From contig NZ_ALJF01000016.1 of NCBI RefSeq assembly GCF_000300855.1, positions 62,001-126,000 on the forward strand: 64,000 nt of DNA, written 5' to 3'. Numbering within the stretch: position 1 is the stretch's first letter; each line of letters starts with the position of its first letter. This document shows positions 1 to 8,812 of this stretch, one piece after another. The notes beneath the pieces were generated by a model, which saw only the letters and a program-made list of their open reading frames with translations, was not told the DNA's origin and searched no databases. Source of the stretch: Agrobacterium albertimagni AOL15 (lineage in GTDB: Bacteria; Pseudomonadota; Alphaproteobacteria; Rhizobiales; Rhizobiaceae). The position numbers and the translations under genes were made by a program.

Positions 1-390
1 CAACTGAGCTTCGCGTTGGGAAACCGTCGCAAGGGCGGCCTCGCGCTCGGCCTCCCGCTGGGCAACGACGCTTTTGGCGGTATCGACGGCGACGAGCGTG
101 CGGCGGTGTTCGGCCACGGCCTGACGGCGATGGGCGTCGAGCTGGTTCGTGTCCATCAGGGCTAGCACCTGCCCGGCGCTGACGAAATCACCTTCGTCGA
201 CGAGAATGTCCTTCACCCGGCCACCGGTCTTCGTGGATATGTCGATTTCCACCGCCTCAATGCGACCATTGCCGTGCGCGATGTTGGCCGGCAGGCCATC
301 ACCCTCAAAGGTCTTCCAGCCGTAATAGGCGCCGCCGCCTACCACGATCAGCAGCAATGCGATCAGCCAGCCGCTTTGACGCTTAGCCAT
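1..390 (-). CDS. HlyD-family membrane-fusion (efflux adaptor) protein, partial
   Basis: Only the first 130 codons are present; the gene continues beyond base 1. The start is the ATG at 388-390 on the minus strand. The product opens MAKRQSG, then has one N-terminal membrane segment (about residues 8-22, WLIALLLIVVGGGAYYG). A biotinyl-lipoyl-like stretch follows, with GNGRIEAVEIDI, TKTGGRVKDILVDEGDFVSAGQVL and LMDTNQLDA, and then an alanine/glutamate-rich region that starts the expected coiled-coil hairpin. This is the N-terminal layout of periplasmic adaptors that link an inner-membrane ABC or RND pump to an outer-membrane channel. The partner pump should lie outside the window to the left. 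The substrate cannot be inferred. Confidence 0.85.
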   Translation of the reverse strand, partial: MAKRQSGWLIALLLIVVGGGAYYGWKTFEGDGLPANIAHGNGRIEAVEIDISTKTGGRVKDILVDEGDFVSAGQVLALMDTNQLDAHRRQAVAEHRRTLVAVDTAKSVVAQREAEREAALATVSQREAQL

Positions 391-529
391 CCGCCATCTC
401 CGAGATCCGCCTGCCATCGCCGGACATCGGCTTCACCAGGACAGCATAGACATAGCCGCCTGGACGGTCGGCGAACTTGATCCACGTCAATTGGAGATTG
501 CTTCGCCCGATCGGTTCGCGTCAGCAAAA

Positions 530-555
530 CGCCGCCCCGGCGAACCGGGACGGCG
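530..555 (-). terminator. Rho-independent terminator after galE
   Basis: An 11-bp stem with one mismatch (530-540 and 545-555) closes on the tetraloop CGAA. On the minus strand it is followed by TTTTG (526-529). It lies about 27 bases past the galE stop, so it should end that transcript before the HlyD gene. Confidence 0.75.
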
Positions 556-581
556 TCTCTCTGGCGCAACGAACTCTGCGT

Positions 582-1613
582 CTAGAAACCGCTGGCAAGC
601 CGGCGGCGAAGATCTTCGATATCGGGTGTGGCCTGCTCCTCAAGCCGCCGTTCCCAGGCAAGGGCCGTGTTGACGATGACGCCCAGGTCATCGTAACGCG
701 GTGTCCACTCCAGAACCTCTTTCGCCAAGGTGGAGTCCGCCACGACAAGCGACGCATCGCCGGGACGGCGCGGTGCGTAGTCGACGTGGAAATCAGTATT
801 TGTGGCACGACGCATCGCTTCGATGATGTCGAGCACCGAGTATCCCTTGCCATAGCCGCAATTGGCCACCAGCGGCCCGCCGCCCTTTCTCAGGTATCGC
901 AAAGCCTGGAGATGTGCATCCACGAGGTCGTTGATGTGAATGTAGTCGCGCACGCCCGTGCCATCTGGGGTATCGTAGTCGGTGCCATAGACAGACATCG
1001 AGGAACGTTTGCCGAGCGCTGCCTCACAGGCCACCTTGAGCAGATGCGTGGCACCGACGGCGGAATTTCCGGCGCGCCCCTGCACATCGGCACCGGCGAC
1101 GTTGAAATAGCGCAGCGCCACGTAGCAGAGACCGTGGGCGCGCGCCGTATCGCGTAGCATCATTTCGCTCATCAGCTTGGATTGCCCATAGGGCGATTCC
1201 GGCCGCAGTGGCGCATCCTCCCGCACCGGCAGCGGCTTGTCCGGCAGACCGTAGACCGCCGCCGTCGACGAGAAGATGACCTTGTCGATCCCCGCCTTGA
1301 CGGCGGCCGACAACAGCCGGCGGGTGTTTTCGGTATTGTTTTCGTAATAGCTCAAGGGATTGGTGATCGATTCCGGAACCACGATCGAGCCTGCGAAATG
1401 GATGATCGCCTCAATGTCGTTCTCGACGAAGATCTGCTTGAGGACAGTCGGCTTGGCGATATCGCCCAAATAAAAACGTGCCTGGGGCGCAACGGCCCAA
1501 CGAAAGCCCGTGGACAGCCTGTCGACCACAACCACCTCTTCCTCGGCATCGAGGAGAGCCCACACCATATGGCTGCCGATGAAGCCTGCGCCACCTGTCA
1601 CCAAGATCGCCAT
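582..1613 (-). CDS. galE: UDP-glucose 4-epimerase
   Basis: 343 residues, the usual GalE length. It interconverts UDP-glucose and UDP-galactose, supplying galactose for exopolysaccharide and LPS. The N-terminal Rossmann motif TGGAGFIGSHM binds NAD. The SDR catalytic triad is visible as the Ser of FSSTAAVYG and the Tyr and Lys of YGQSKLMSE; GTGVRDYIHI and LRYFNVAGAD are typical GalE segments. The frame stays open upstream of 1613, but the Rossmann fold starts at MAILVTGG, so 1613 is chosen. It follows the aminotransferase gene on the same strand after 175 bp, and a perfect 15-bp inverted repeat sits in that gap. A terminator follows the stop. Confidence 0.95.
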   Translation of the reverse strand: MAILVTGGAGFIGSHMVWALLDAEEEVVVVDRLSTGFRWAVAPQARFYLGDIAKPTVLKQIFVENDIEAIIHFAGSIVVPESITNPLSYYENNTENTRRLLSAAVKAGIDKVIFSSTAAVYGLPDKPLPVREDAPLRPESPYGQSKLMSEMMLRDTARAHGLCYVALRYFNVAGADVQGRAGNSAVGATHLLKVACEAALGKRSSMSVYGTDYDTPDGTGVRDYIHINDLVDAHLQALRYLRKGGGPLVANCGYGKGYSVLDIIEAMRRATNTDFHVDYAPRRPGDASLVVADSTLAKEVLEWTPRYDDLGVIVNTALAWERRLEEQATPDIEDLRRRLASGF

Positions 1614-1694
1614 GACTTTTCTTCCCGTGTTCTTCTTATCGGGATATGAAAAGCATGCGCATCTTACGGAGTGCTTATCGAAAGTCTCCAAGCC

Positions 1695-1750
1695 ACTGAA
1701 ACGGCTTACCTATTCGAATTCGTCGTAAAGTTCGAGTAAGCCGTTTCAGT
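1695..1750. repeat. Perfect 15-bp inverted repeat upstream of galE
   Basis: ACTGAAACGGCTTAC (1695-1709) and its exact reverse complement (1736-1750) flank a 26-base AT-richer spacer that itself contains TTCGAA. It lies 82 bases before the galE start. On the minus strand a TTGACT (-35 like) overlaps the first arm (1748-1753). It has no T-run in the galE direction, so an operator or leader structure is at least as likely as a terminator. Confidence 0.8.
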
Positions 1751-1788
1751 CAAATTTTATCGATTCGCCGCCTGATCGTTTCGGGAGA

Positions 1789-2958
1789 TCAGAGCGCCTT
1801 GATATAGCTGCTGAGGCGCTCCGCTGCGTCTTCGATATGGGCGGGGTTGCGCAGGAAGCAGGCCCTCAGGAAGGGCAGGCCACCCTCGCCGAAGGCCGTG
1901 CCCGGGGCCATGCCGACGCCGGTCTTGTCGACGATATCAAGGGCTGCCTTGCGGCTGTCGGTGATGCCGTCGATCTTCAGGAAGGCATAGAGTGCTCCTT
2001 CCGGCTTCAATGTCTCGACCCTGTTGGTGGCGATCAGGGCATCGCAGAGGATGTCGCGCGAGGCTGTGGCGCGCGCGATGTTCTCCCGAATGAAATCGTC
2101 GCCCTGATCGAGGGCCGCGACCGCACCGCGCTGCATGAACTGCGCGACGCCCGAGGTCGAATACTGGATGAGGTTTTCGAGCACCTGACCGAGCTCCGGC
2201 GGGGCAACGATCCAGCCGACGCGCCAGCCGGTCATCGACCAGTTCTTCGAGAAGGAATTGGCAAACATCACCCTGTCGCCCTCCTCCATCACGTCGAAGA
2301 AAGACGGCGCCCGTTCGGACGCACCATAGTAGTAGAGCGCATAGATCTCGTCGGCGAGGATCCAGATGCCGTGGCGGCGGGCAATCTCGAGGATGGCCTT
2401 CAAGTCTTCGCGGGTCGCCGTCCAGCCGGTGGGGTTCGACGGCGTGTTGATGAAGAGCGCCTTGGTCTTCGGCGTGATCGCCTTTTCCAGCTGATCGAGA
2501 TCGAGCACCCAGCGCCCATCGGTGAAGGAAAGCGGAACGCAGACAGACTTTGCGCCGGCGAGATCGATCGCCGAGACGATGTTCGGCCAGCAGGGCGAAA
2601 GGTAAATCATCTCATCGCCGGGCGAGGTCAAAGCCTGGACGGCGAGCGCGATGGCCTGCATGCCAGACGCCGTGACGTAAAAATGTTCGACCGGCAGATC
2701 AACGGCGAAGTGGCGCTTGTAGTAGCGCGAGAGCGCCTGGCGGAGTTCTGGAATACCGCGCTGCCAGGTGTAGAAGGTCTCTCCGCCAAGCAAAGCTTCG
2801 CTCGCGGCACGATTGATGAAGTCGGGCGTGGGCAGATCGCCCTCGCCCGCCCATAGCGGCAGAAGCCCGTCTCGACCCCGTGCATAGTTGATGATCTCGA
2901 CGATACCGCTTTCCGGTGCGGCGAGCGCGCGGGGGCTGAGGCTGTCCAACAGGGCCAT
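1789..2958 (-). CDS. PLP-dependent aminotransferase, class I/II
   Basis: 389 residues, typical of fold-type I aspartate/aromatic aminotransferases. The PLP lysine lies in SFSKNWSMTGWR, preceded by the cofactor-binding segments INTPSNPTGW (Asn-Pro) and ILADEIYALYYY (Asp and Tyr contacts). The C-terminal FLRACFLRNPAHIEDA holds the arginine expected to bind the substrate alpha-carboxylate. It is a cytoplasmic amino-transfer enzyme. Family members act on aspartate, aromatic amino acids or methionine-related keto acids, and the exact substrate cannot be read from motifs. The neighbours (galE downstream, mscL upstream) give no pathway clue. Confidence 0.88.
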   Translation of the reverse strand: MALLDSLSPRALAAPESGIVEIINYARGRDGLLPLWAGEGDLPTPDFINRAASEALLGGETFYTWQRGIPELRQALSRYYKRHFAVDLPVEHFYVTASGMQAIALAVQALTSPGDEMIYLSPCWPNIVSAIDLAGAKSVCVPLSFTDGRWVLDLDQLEKAITPKTKALFINTPSNPTGWTATREDLKAILEIARRHGIWILADEIYALYYYGASERAPSFFDVMEEGDRVMFANSFSKNWSMTGWRVGWIVAPPELGQVLENLIQYSTSGVAQFMQRGAVAALDQGDDFIRENIARATASRDILCDALIATNRVETLKPEGALYAFLKIDGITDSRKAALDIVDKTGVGMAPGTAFGEGGLPFLRACFLRNPAHIEDAAERLSSYIKAL

Positions 2959-3089
2959 GGGAAATTCACTCCTTCGATTGGTGCCGACTGTCTAACCGAT
3001 CGCCGGGCAAAAATCCCATGATATTCCTTGAGGACAGGATCGATCCTGCTGATGGGTTCTGCGATCCGCAGCCGGATCGCAGAGAGGTT

Positions 3090-3515
3090 TCAGCGAGTCT
3101 TCAGCAGGTCGCGGATCTCGGTCAGAAGCTGTACGTCGGCCGGCGGCGGAGCAGCTTCGGAAGCCTTCAGCTCTTCCTTTTCCATCGACCTGCGCAGCGA
3201 ATTCACGCCCTTGACCATCAGGAAGATGATCCAGGCGAGGATCACGAAGTTGATGACGACGGTGATGAAGTTGCCGTAGGCGAAGACGGCACCCTGCTCG
3301 CGGGCGGCGGCCAGCGTGTTTGCCGTCACATTGCTGCTCAAGGGCAGGAAGTAATTCGAAAAGTCGAAGCCACCGAAAATGACGCCGACAACGGGCATTA
3401 CGATGTCCTCGACCAGCGAGCTGACGATCAGACCGAAGGCACCGCCGATGATCACGCCGACGGCAAGGTCCATGACGTTGCCGCGGGCGATGAATGTCTT
3501 GAATTCGTGTAGCAT
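3090..3515 (-). CDS. mscL: Large-conductance mechanosensitive channel
   Basis: 141 residues, matching MscL (130-150). The N-terminal amphipathic helix [20 protein letters not shown] leads into pore-lining TM1 ([17 protein letters not shown]). A periplasmic loop and TM2 ([19 protein letters not shown]) follow, then a charged C-terminal helix ending [12 protein letters not shown]. The channel opens under membrane tension and releases solutes in osmotic downshock. It is monocistronic, and the 200-bp upstream gap is shared divergently with the sensor kinase gene at 3717. Confidence 0.97.
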   Translation of the reverse strand: MLHEFKTFIARGNVMDLAVGVIIGGAFGLIVSSLVEDIVMPVVGVIFGGFDFSNYFLPLSSNVTANTLAAAREQGAVFAYGNFITVVINFVILAWIIFLMVKGVNSLRRSMEKEELKASEAAPPPADVQLLTEIRDLLKTR

Positions 3516-3716
3516 TTTCCCCTGCTCCTAAATGGTCCCGAGATTTGCCGGCAGACAACCGGTCCGGGATCATGGTTAATCAATCTTCACGCTTTCGAAA
3601 ATGGTAATTTGGCACAGGCCGCCATTCCCCTTCGACTAAGGTCAATATTCGAAACGATTTCAAAAGACGCAGACATGCCCTAAGGTTCCCCACCGGGCGC
3701 AGTCGAGGAGGAAAAG

Positions 3717-6700
3717 GTGTTCCCAGGCTGGATCATCGTTGCGTCAGCGATCGGTTACCTGTTGCTCCTGTTTGCCGTCGCGAGCTACGGGGACCGAAAG
3801 ACGCGCGTGCATGGCGTACCCGCCGGGGGGCGGCCCGTCGTCTATGCGCTCAGCCTTGCCGTCTATTGCACGTCCTGGACCTATTTCGGCGGCGTGGGCC
3901 TTGCCGCTGAGCACGGCCTCGAATTCATGGCGATCTACATCGGCCCGATCCTGATGTATACGCTCGGCATGCCGATCCTGCGGCGGATCGTCGAACTCGC
4001 CAAGACAGAAAAGATCACCTCCGGCGCCGACTTCGTGGCGGCGCGATACGGCAAGAACCCCGTCGTCGGCATGCTGGTCACTGTGATCTATCTGGTCGGC
4101 ATCATCCCCTATATCGCGCTGCAGCTGAAAGCGGTTTCGAGTTCGGTTGCGGCCGTCATGGATCCGACCGCCTACGGCATAGGTACCGGCAATCTCTACT
4201 TCATTGACCTGCCGCTGATCGTCGCCTTCATCCTTGCCTGCTTCGCGGTAATCTTCGGCACGCGCCATACCGATGCGACCGAGCACCAGGACGGCCTTAT
4301 CCTTGCCATCGCCATGGAATCGGTGGTGAAGCTCATTGCCTTCTGGACATTGGGCGTCTTCGTCATCTGGGTGATGTTCGATGGCCCGGCGGATCTCTGG
4401 CAGAAGGCCACCGAGAGCGAAGCGGTGATGGCCGCATTGACCCATGAAACGCCACCCAGCCGTTGGCTTTTGTTGATCGGGCTTTCGGCCTTCGCGATCA
4501 TCATGCTGCCTCGGCAGTTCCACGTCACCGTGGTCGAGAACCGCACACCCCGGGAACTGAAGCTCGCCGGTATCCTGATGCCGATCTATCTGATCGCCAT
4601 CAACATCTTCGTCTTGCCGGCGGCCATCGCCGGTGTGTTGATGTTCGGCGGCAGCGGCGATGCCGATCTCTACGTGCTCTCGCTGCCGCTCGAAGCCGGC
4701 TCCGGCTTCGTGTCGCTGCTGACCTTCATCGGCGGCTTCTCAGCCGCGACCGCCATGGTGATCGTCGCCTCCGTGGCGCTCGCGATCATGGTGTCGAACG
4801 ACATGGTCCTGCCGATCTTCCTGCGGCAAAAGCTGCTGGGGCGGCCCAGCCAGCGCGAGGATTTCGCCAAGACGCTCTTGCATATCCGCCGCACGGCGAT
4901 CTTCGGCGTGTTGCTGCTCGGCTATGTCTACTTCCGATCCGCCGACAATACGACGGGGCTCGCCAAGATCGGCCTTCTGTCTTTCACCGCCATCGCGCAG
5001 ATCGCACCGGCCATGTTCGGCGGCCTGATCTGGCGGCGGGCCAATGCACGAGGCGCGATTGCTGGCCTCACCATCGGGTTCCTGGTCTGGGCATACCTGC
5101 TCTTCCTGCCGAGCCTCGGCGCCGAAGATCATTCCTGGATCGCGTCCGCAGTGCTGGGTTTCCTGTTGCCCGGGCTATCGATGTTCGAACCGCAATATGC
5201 CGATCCGCTGGTCAATGCGACGATCTTCAGCCTGCTGATCAACACACTCGCCTTCGTCATCGGTTCGCTCAGCCGCAATCCGCGCCCAGTGGAGCGCATT
5301 CAGTCGGCGATCTTCATCAAGCGCCAGCCCCGTTCGAATTCCGCAACCCGGGGATGGAAGACGAGTGTCGCCGTCGGCGACCTCAAGGCGGCCATTGCCC
5401 GCTATCTCGGCAACGAGCGCATGGAGCGGTCCTTCCGGTCCTACGAGCAGACGGTTGGCCGCAAACTCGCCGATGACAGTCCCGCCGACATGGCCTTCAT
5501 CCATTTCTCCGAACAACTGCTCGGCAGCGCAATCGGCTCGTCCTCGGCGCGACTGGTCTTGTCGCTGATCCTGCAGAAGGCCGAGGATCCCTCGGCCGAT
5601 ACGGTCTGGCTGCTCGACCAGGCCTCGGAAGCGCTGCAATACAATCAGGACATGATGCAGACGGCGCTCGCCCAGATGGAGCAAGGGATCGCCGTCTTCG
5701 ACGCCTCCGACCGCCTGACGATCTGGAACCGGCGCTTCCGCACGCTGCTGGATCTGCCGGAGCATGTCGGCCAGGTCGGATTTCCGCTAGTCGACATGAT
5801 TGCCATTCTCGCACAGCGAGGCGACGTTCCGGCCGGAGACACGCAAGCTGTGATCCGAAGCTTCCACCAGTTCGACAGGCCGTTCCAGATGGTGCTGGCC
5901 GGCGGCCACCGGATCATCGAAGTGCGCTGCAACCTGATGCCCGACAAAGGCCTGGTTGCGACTTTCAGCGACATCACCGCCCGGGTGGAGGCCGACCAGG
6001 CGCTCAAACAGGCGAACGAAACGCTGGAGCAACGCGTCAGTGAACGCACGGCCGAACTGACGCGGGTGAACCATGCCCTCGCTGAAGCGCGGGCGGCGGC
6101 CGATGAAGCCAATATCGGCAAGACCCGCTTCTTCGCAGCCGCTGGTCACGACATCCTTCAGCCGCTCAACGCGGCAAGGCTCTACTCCTCTTCGCTGGTC
6201 GAGCGTCTCGGCGATTCCGACAACAGCGCCCTGGTCGGCAACATCGATTCGGCCCTGGAGTCGGTGGAGAGCATTCTCGGCGCCGTTCTCGACATTTCGC
6301 GTCTGGACACCGGCGCGATGAAACCACGCTTCTCCAGCGTGCCGCTGAACAGCCTCTTGCAAAGGATCGAAACCGATTTCGCGCCCATGGCTCGGGAAAA
6401 GGATCTCAAGCTCGTGGTGATGCCGACAACTCTGTCGGTCCGCTCGGACCCGACCCTGCTCCGCCGCCTCGTCCAGAACCTTGTCTCGAACGCAATCAAG
6501 TACACGCCGTCAGGCCGCGTCGTGGTCGGGGCCCGGCGTCAGGGCGACAAGGTGGTGATCCAGGTGACGGACAGCGGCATTGGCATTCCCTCGTCGAAAT
6601 TCCGCACCGTGTTCAAGGAATTCGCGCGGCTCGAAGAAGGCATGCGCACGGCATCCGGTCTCGGCCTCGGCCTGTCGATCGTCGACCGCATCGCCAAGGT

Positions 6701-7223
6701 TCTGCAGCACCCCGTGGAGCTCGCCTCGAAGCCCGGCAAGGGAACGACGTTCAAGGTCGTCATGCCGCTCGATGTCGCCAAGCCGGCCGCAAAGGGTGTC
6801 GTGGCGATCGATGCCGGCAGTCGCGCCACGCCGGCACTCCAGGGCTTCCGGGTGCTGTGCATCGACAACGAGCCGAAGATCCTCGAGGGCATGCAGCTTC
6901 TGATTTCCGGCTGGGGCTGCACCGTCGAATGCGCCGGCTCGATCGCCGAAATGGACGAACTGATCAAGACCGGCAAGGCTCCAGATCTGGTCATTGCCGA
7001 CTACCATCTCGACGATGGCAGCGGCATCGGGGCAATCCTCAGGCTGAGAGCCCTCACCCAGGCTGACATACCGGCGCTTCTGATCACCGCCGATCGCTCG
7101 GCCGAGGTCCGTGCGGAGGCCGAGCGCCATTCGATCACCCTCCAGCACAAGCCGGTGCGCCCGGCAGCGCTTCGTGCCTTCATCACGCAGGTCTCCTCGC
7201 AACGCAGTGCGGCAGCCGAATAG
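3717..7223 (+). CDS. SLC5-type transporter/hybrid sensor histidine kinase (CrbS/MxtR-like)
   Basis: 1168 residues, starting at a GTG (3717) behind a clear GAGGAGG site. Residues about 1-520 are a sodium/solute symporter-like (SLC5) region with roughly a dozen hydrophobic helices. A linker and a PAS-like domain follow (around QMEQGIAVFDASDRLTIWNRRF, 650-760), then a coiled coil. The kinase phospho-acceptor is His811 (AGHDILQPL); the ATPase domain has the N box NLVSNAIKYTP, G1 DSGIGIP and G2 GLGLGLSIV. A receiver domain starts near 1043, with phospho-acceptor Asp1095 (VIADYHLDDG). This matches CrbS/MxtR sensors, which control acetate or short-chain carbon use together with a NarL-type regulator. 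No regulator gene adjoins it, but a matching one lies at 34074. Confidence 0.9.
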   Translation: MFPGWIIVASAIGYLLLLFAVASYGDRKTRVHGVPAGGRPVVYALSLAVYCTSWTYFGGVGLAAEHGLEFMAIYIGPILMYTLGMPILRRIVELAKTEKITSGADFVAARYGKNPVVGMLVTVIYLVGIIPYIALQLKAVSSSVAAVMDPTAYGIGTGNLYFIDLPLIVAFILACFAVIFGTRHTDATEHQDGLILAIAMESVVKLIAFWTLGVFVIWVMFDGPADLWQKATESEAVMAALTHETPPSRWLLLIGLSAFAIIMLPRQFHVTVVENRTPRELKLAGILMPIYLIAINIFVLPAAIAGVLMFGGSGDADLYVLSLPLEAGSGFVSLLTFIGGFSAATAMVIVASVALAIMVSNDMVLPIFLRQKLLGRPSQREDFAKTLLHIRRTAIFGVLLLGYVYFRSADNTTGLAKIGLLSFTAIAQIAPAMFGGLIWRRANARGAIAGLTIGFLVWAYLLFLPSLGAEDHSWIASAVLGFLLPGLSMFEPQYADPLVNATIFSLLINTLAFVIGSLSRNPRPVERIQSAIFIKRQPRSNSATRGWKTSVAVGDLKAAIARYLGNERMERSFRSYEQTVGRKLADDSPADMAFIHFSEQLLGSAIGSSSARLVLSLILQKAEDPSADTVWLLDQASEALQYNQDMMQTALAQMEQGIAVFDASDRLTIWNRRFRTLLDLPEHVGQVGFPLVDMIAILAQRGDVPAGDTQAVIRSFHQFDRPFQMVLAGGHRIIEVRCNLMPDKGLVATFSDITARVEADQALKQANETLEQRVSERTAELTRVNHALAEARAAADEANIGKTRFFAAAGHDILQPLNAARLYSSSLVERLGDSDNSALVGNIDSALESVESILGAVLDISRLDTGAMKPRFSSVPLNSLLQRIETDFAPMAREKDLKLVVMPTTLSVRSDPTLLRRLVQNLVSNAIKYTPSGRVVVGARRQGDKVVIQVTDSGIGIPSSKFRTVFKEFARLEEGMRTASGLGLGLSIVDRIAKVLQHPVELASKPGKGTTFKVVMPLDVAKPAAKGVVAIDAGSRATPALQGFRVLCIDNEPKILEGMQLLISGWGCTVECAGSIAEMDELIKTGKAPDLVIADYHLDDGSGIGAILRLRALTQADIPALLITADRSAEVRAEAERHSITLQHKPVRPAALRAFITQVSSQRSAAAE

Positions 7224-7255
7224 GGCTTTCGCATGAGCGGGCGGGAGGCTCGATC

Positions 7256-8734
7256 TTACCAGCTTTTCAAGGCGCGCAGTGTCGGGGTCTTCTTGAAGAC
7301 GTGATCGTTCATGCGCCCCATCAGACGGTCGAGAAGCGAGACCGCCTCGACCACGGCCGGCCCCTTGTTCAGCATCACGCATTCGGCTCGCGCCGCCATG
7401 GCGGCATCGGTCATCTCGCCGCGTGTCGGAATGCCTTGCTTGACCATGTCTTCGAGCACCTGCGTCGCCCAGATGCAGGGCACGGAAGCCGCCTCGCAGA
7501 TCCAGAGGATCTCCTCCTGCATTTCCGCGAGCCGTTCAAAGCCGATTTCCGCCGCGAGATCCCCACGCGCGATCATCACGCCGAATGGTCCGCGCTGGCG
7601 TGCCCGCGCGATGAGGGCCGGCAGATTGGTGAGCGCCAGCGGCTGCTCGATCTTGGCGATCAAGCCGAGCTGCCGATCAGACCTGCCATGGCGGGCGAGG
7701 ACGTCGTCGAGCAAATCGATGTCTTCCGGTCGACTGACAAAGGAATAGCCGATGAGATCGGCGCATTCGATGACCATTTCGAGGTCGGCTTCGTCCTTGG
7801 TGGTCAGCGGCGAAAGCCCGAGAGCTGTGTCGGGAAGGTTGATGCCCTTTTCCGGCTTCAGGCGTGTGCCGCCGGATTTGGTACGGCGGACGACGATGAT
7901 AGCCTCCTCTGCAGCGACGCTTTCGACAACTGCCTCGAGCTTTCCGTCATCGTAACGGAGCCGATCACCGACGGAGAGCCGGGTGACCATTTCCGGCAGG
8001 GAGACCGCCGCCGAGTGCAGGACTTTCTCGTCGATACGCGGCGCAGCGTTTGCCACGAGGCGGACACGGTCGCCGATCTGCAGCCTTGGCTTCTTGTCGA
8101 CCGAGGCCACCTCGCCGGTCCTGATCTTCGGACCGGCAATGTCCATCAAAACCTTGATGTCACGTCCGCAGACGCCGGCGGCTTCCCGGACGAAAGCGGT
8201 CATGGCGCGCCAGGCCTCCGGATCGTCATGGGCGCAATTGATGCGGGCGACATCCATTCCGGCCCGGGCGAGGTCCAGGGTGAGGTCCGGACCTTCGGCG
8301 GCCTGACTGGGCAGCGTCACCATGATCCGCGTCCGGCGGCTGGCCGGCGTTGTGCCGAAAAGAGCAATGGTTGAGGCCTCAAGCCGCGCCTCACCAGCGA
8401 AAAAGTCCGCTTCCTCCGGCATGGCGGGGGCCTCTGCCCGGACGCCCGAGAGCGATGCCAGCGCGTGGATCACGGCATCGATGGTCGGCAGGACCCGACT
8501 TTCCAACCGCCCCATCGAAGAAAGGCCAAGCGCCATGAGGCGGCGTTGCAACAGACGGATATCGTGACGACGCAGAGCGAGATAATGGTCCAGATTGACG
8601 ATCGCAGGGTCCGCTTCACCATGCCCTGAAGACGAAAACGATGCTCCGTCGAGGATCGTTTGTCTGAGCGTCACCATCTCGGTGTGGATTTCAGCTGCGC
8701 GAATGGTGGCGTCGGTGGTCTCTCGCATGTTCAT
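7256..8734 (-). CDS. Pyruvate kinase-like protein, atypical
   Basis: 492 residues. A pyruvate kinase barrel core starts near residue 135 (RTRIMVTLPSQA) and keeps MDIAGPKIRTGE, the catalytic-lysine segment LIAKIEQ (classical KIEN), MIARGDLAAEIG (classical MVARGDLGVE) and CIWATQVLEDMVKQGIPTRGEMTDAA. Two features are unusual. About 130 extra N-terminal residues have no recognisable motif, and the protein stops about 40 residues after the active-site segment, so the C-terminal regulatory domain is missing. CVMLNKG replaces the usual CVMLSGET. It could be a non-allosteric pyruvate kinase, or a relative with another phospho-transfer role. Its 3' end converges on the sensor kinase gene with 32 bases between. 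Confidence 0.75.
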   Translation of the reverse strand: MNMRETTDATIRAAEIHTEMVTLRQTILDGASFSSSGHGEADPAIVNLDHYLALRRHDIRLLQRRLMALGLSSMGRLESRVLPTIDAVIHALASLSGVRAEAPAMPEEADFFAGEARLEASTIALFGTTPASRRTRIMVTLPSQAAEGPDLTLDLARAGMDVARINCAHDDPEAWRAMTAFVREAAGVCGRDIKVLMDIAGPKIRTGEVASVDKKPRLQIGDRVRLVANAAPRIDEKVLHSAAVSLPEMVTRLSVGDRLRYDDGKLEAVVESVAAEEAIIVVRRTKSGGTRLKPEKGINLPDTALGLSPLTTKDEADLEMVIECADLIGYSFVSRPEDIDLLDDVLARHGRSDRQLGLIAKIEQPLALTNLPALIARARQRGPFGVMIARGDLAAEIGFERLAEMQEEILWICEAASVPCIWATQVLEDMVKQGIPTRGEMTDAAMAARAECVMLNKGPAVVEAVSLLDRLMGRMNDHVFKKTPTLRALKSW

Positions 8735-8812
8735 GATCGGCCCTGCCTGATTGTTGCAGAACCCTAATCCCGGCTTGTTGACAGCCCAATGACAGTCGAT
8801 GTCGCAGGGATC

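Noticed and set aside
3630..3655. Sigma-54 promoter before the sensor kinase gene
   Set aside because: TTGGCAC is present, but no TTGC follows at the required distance.
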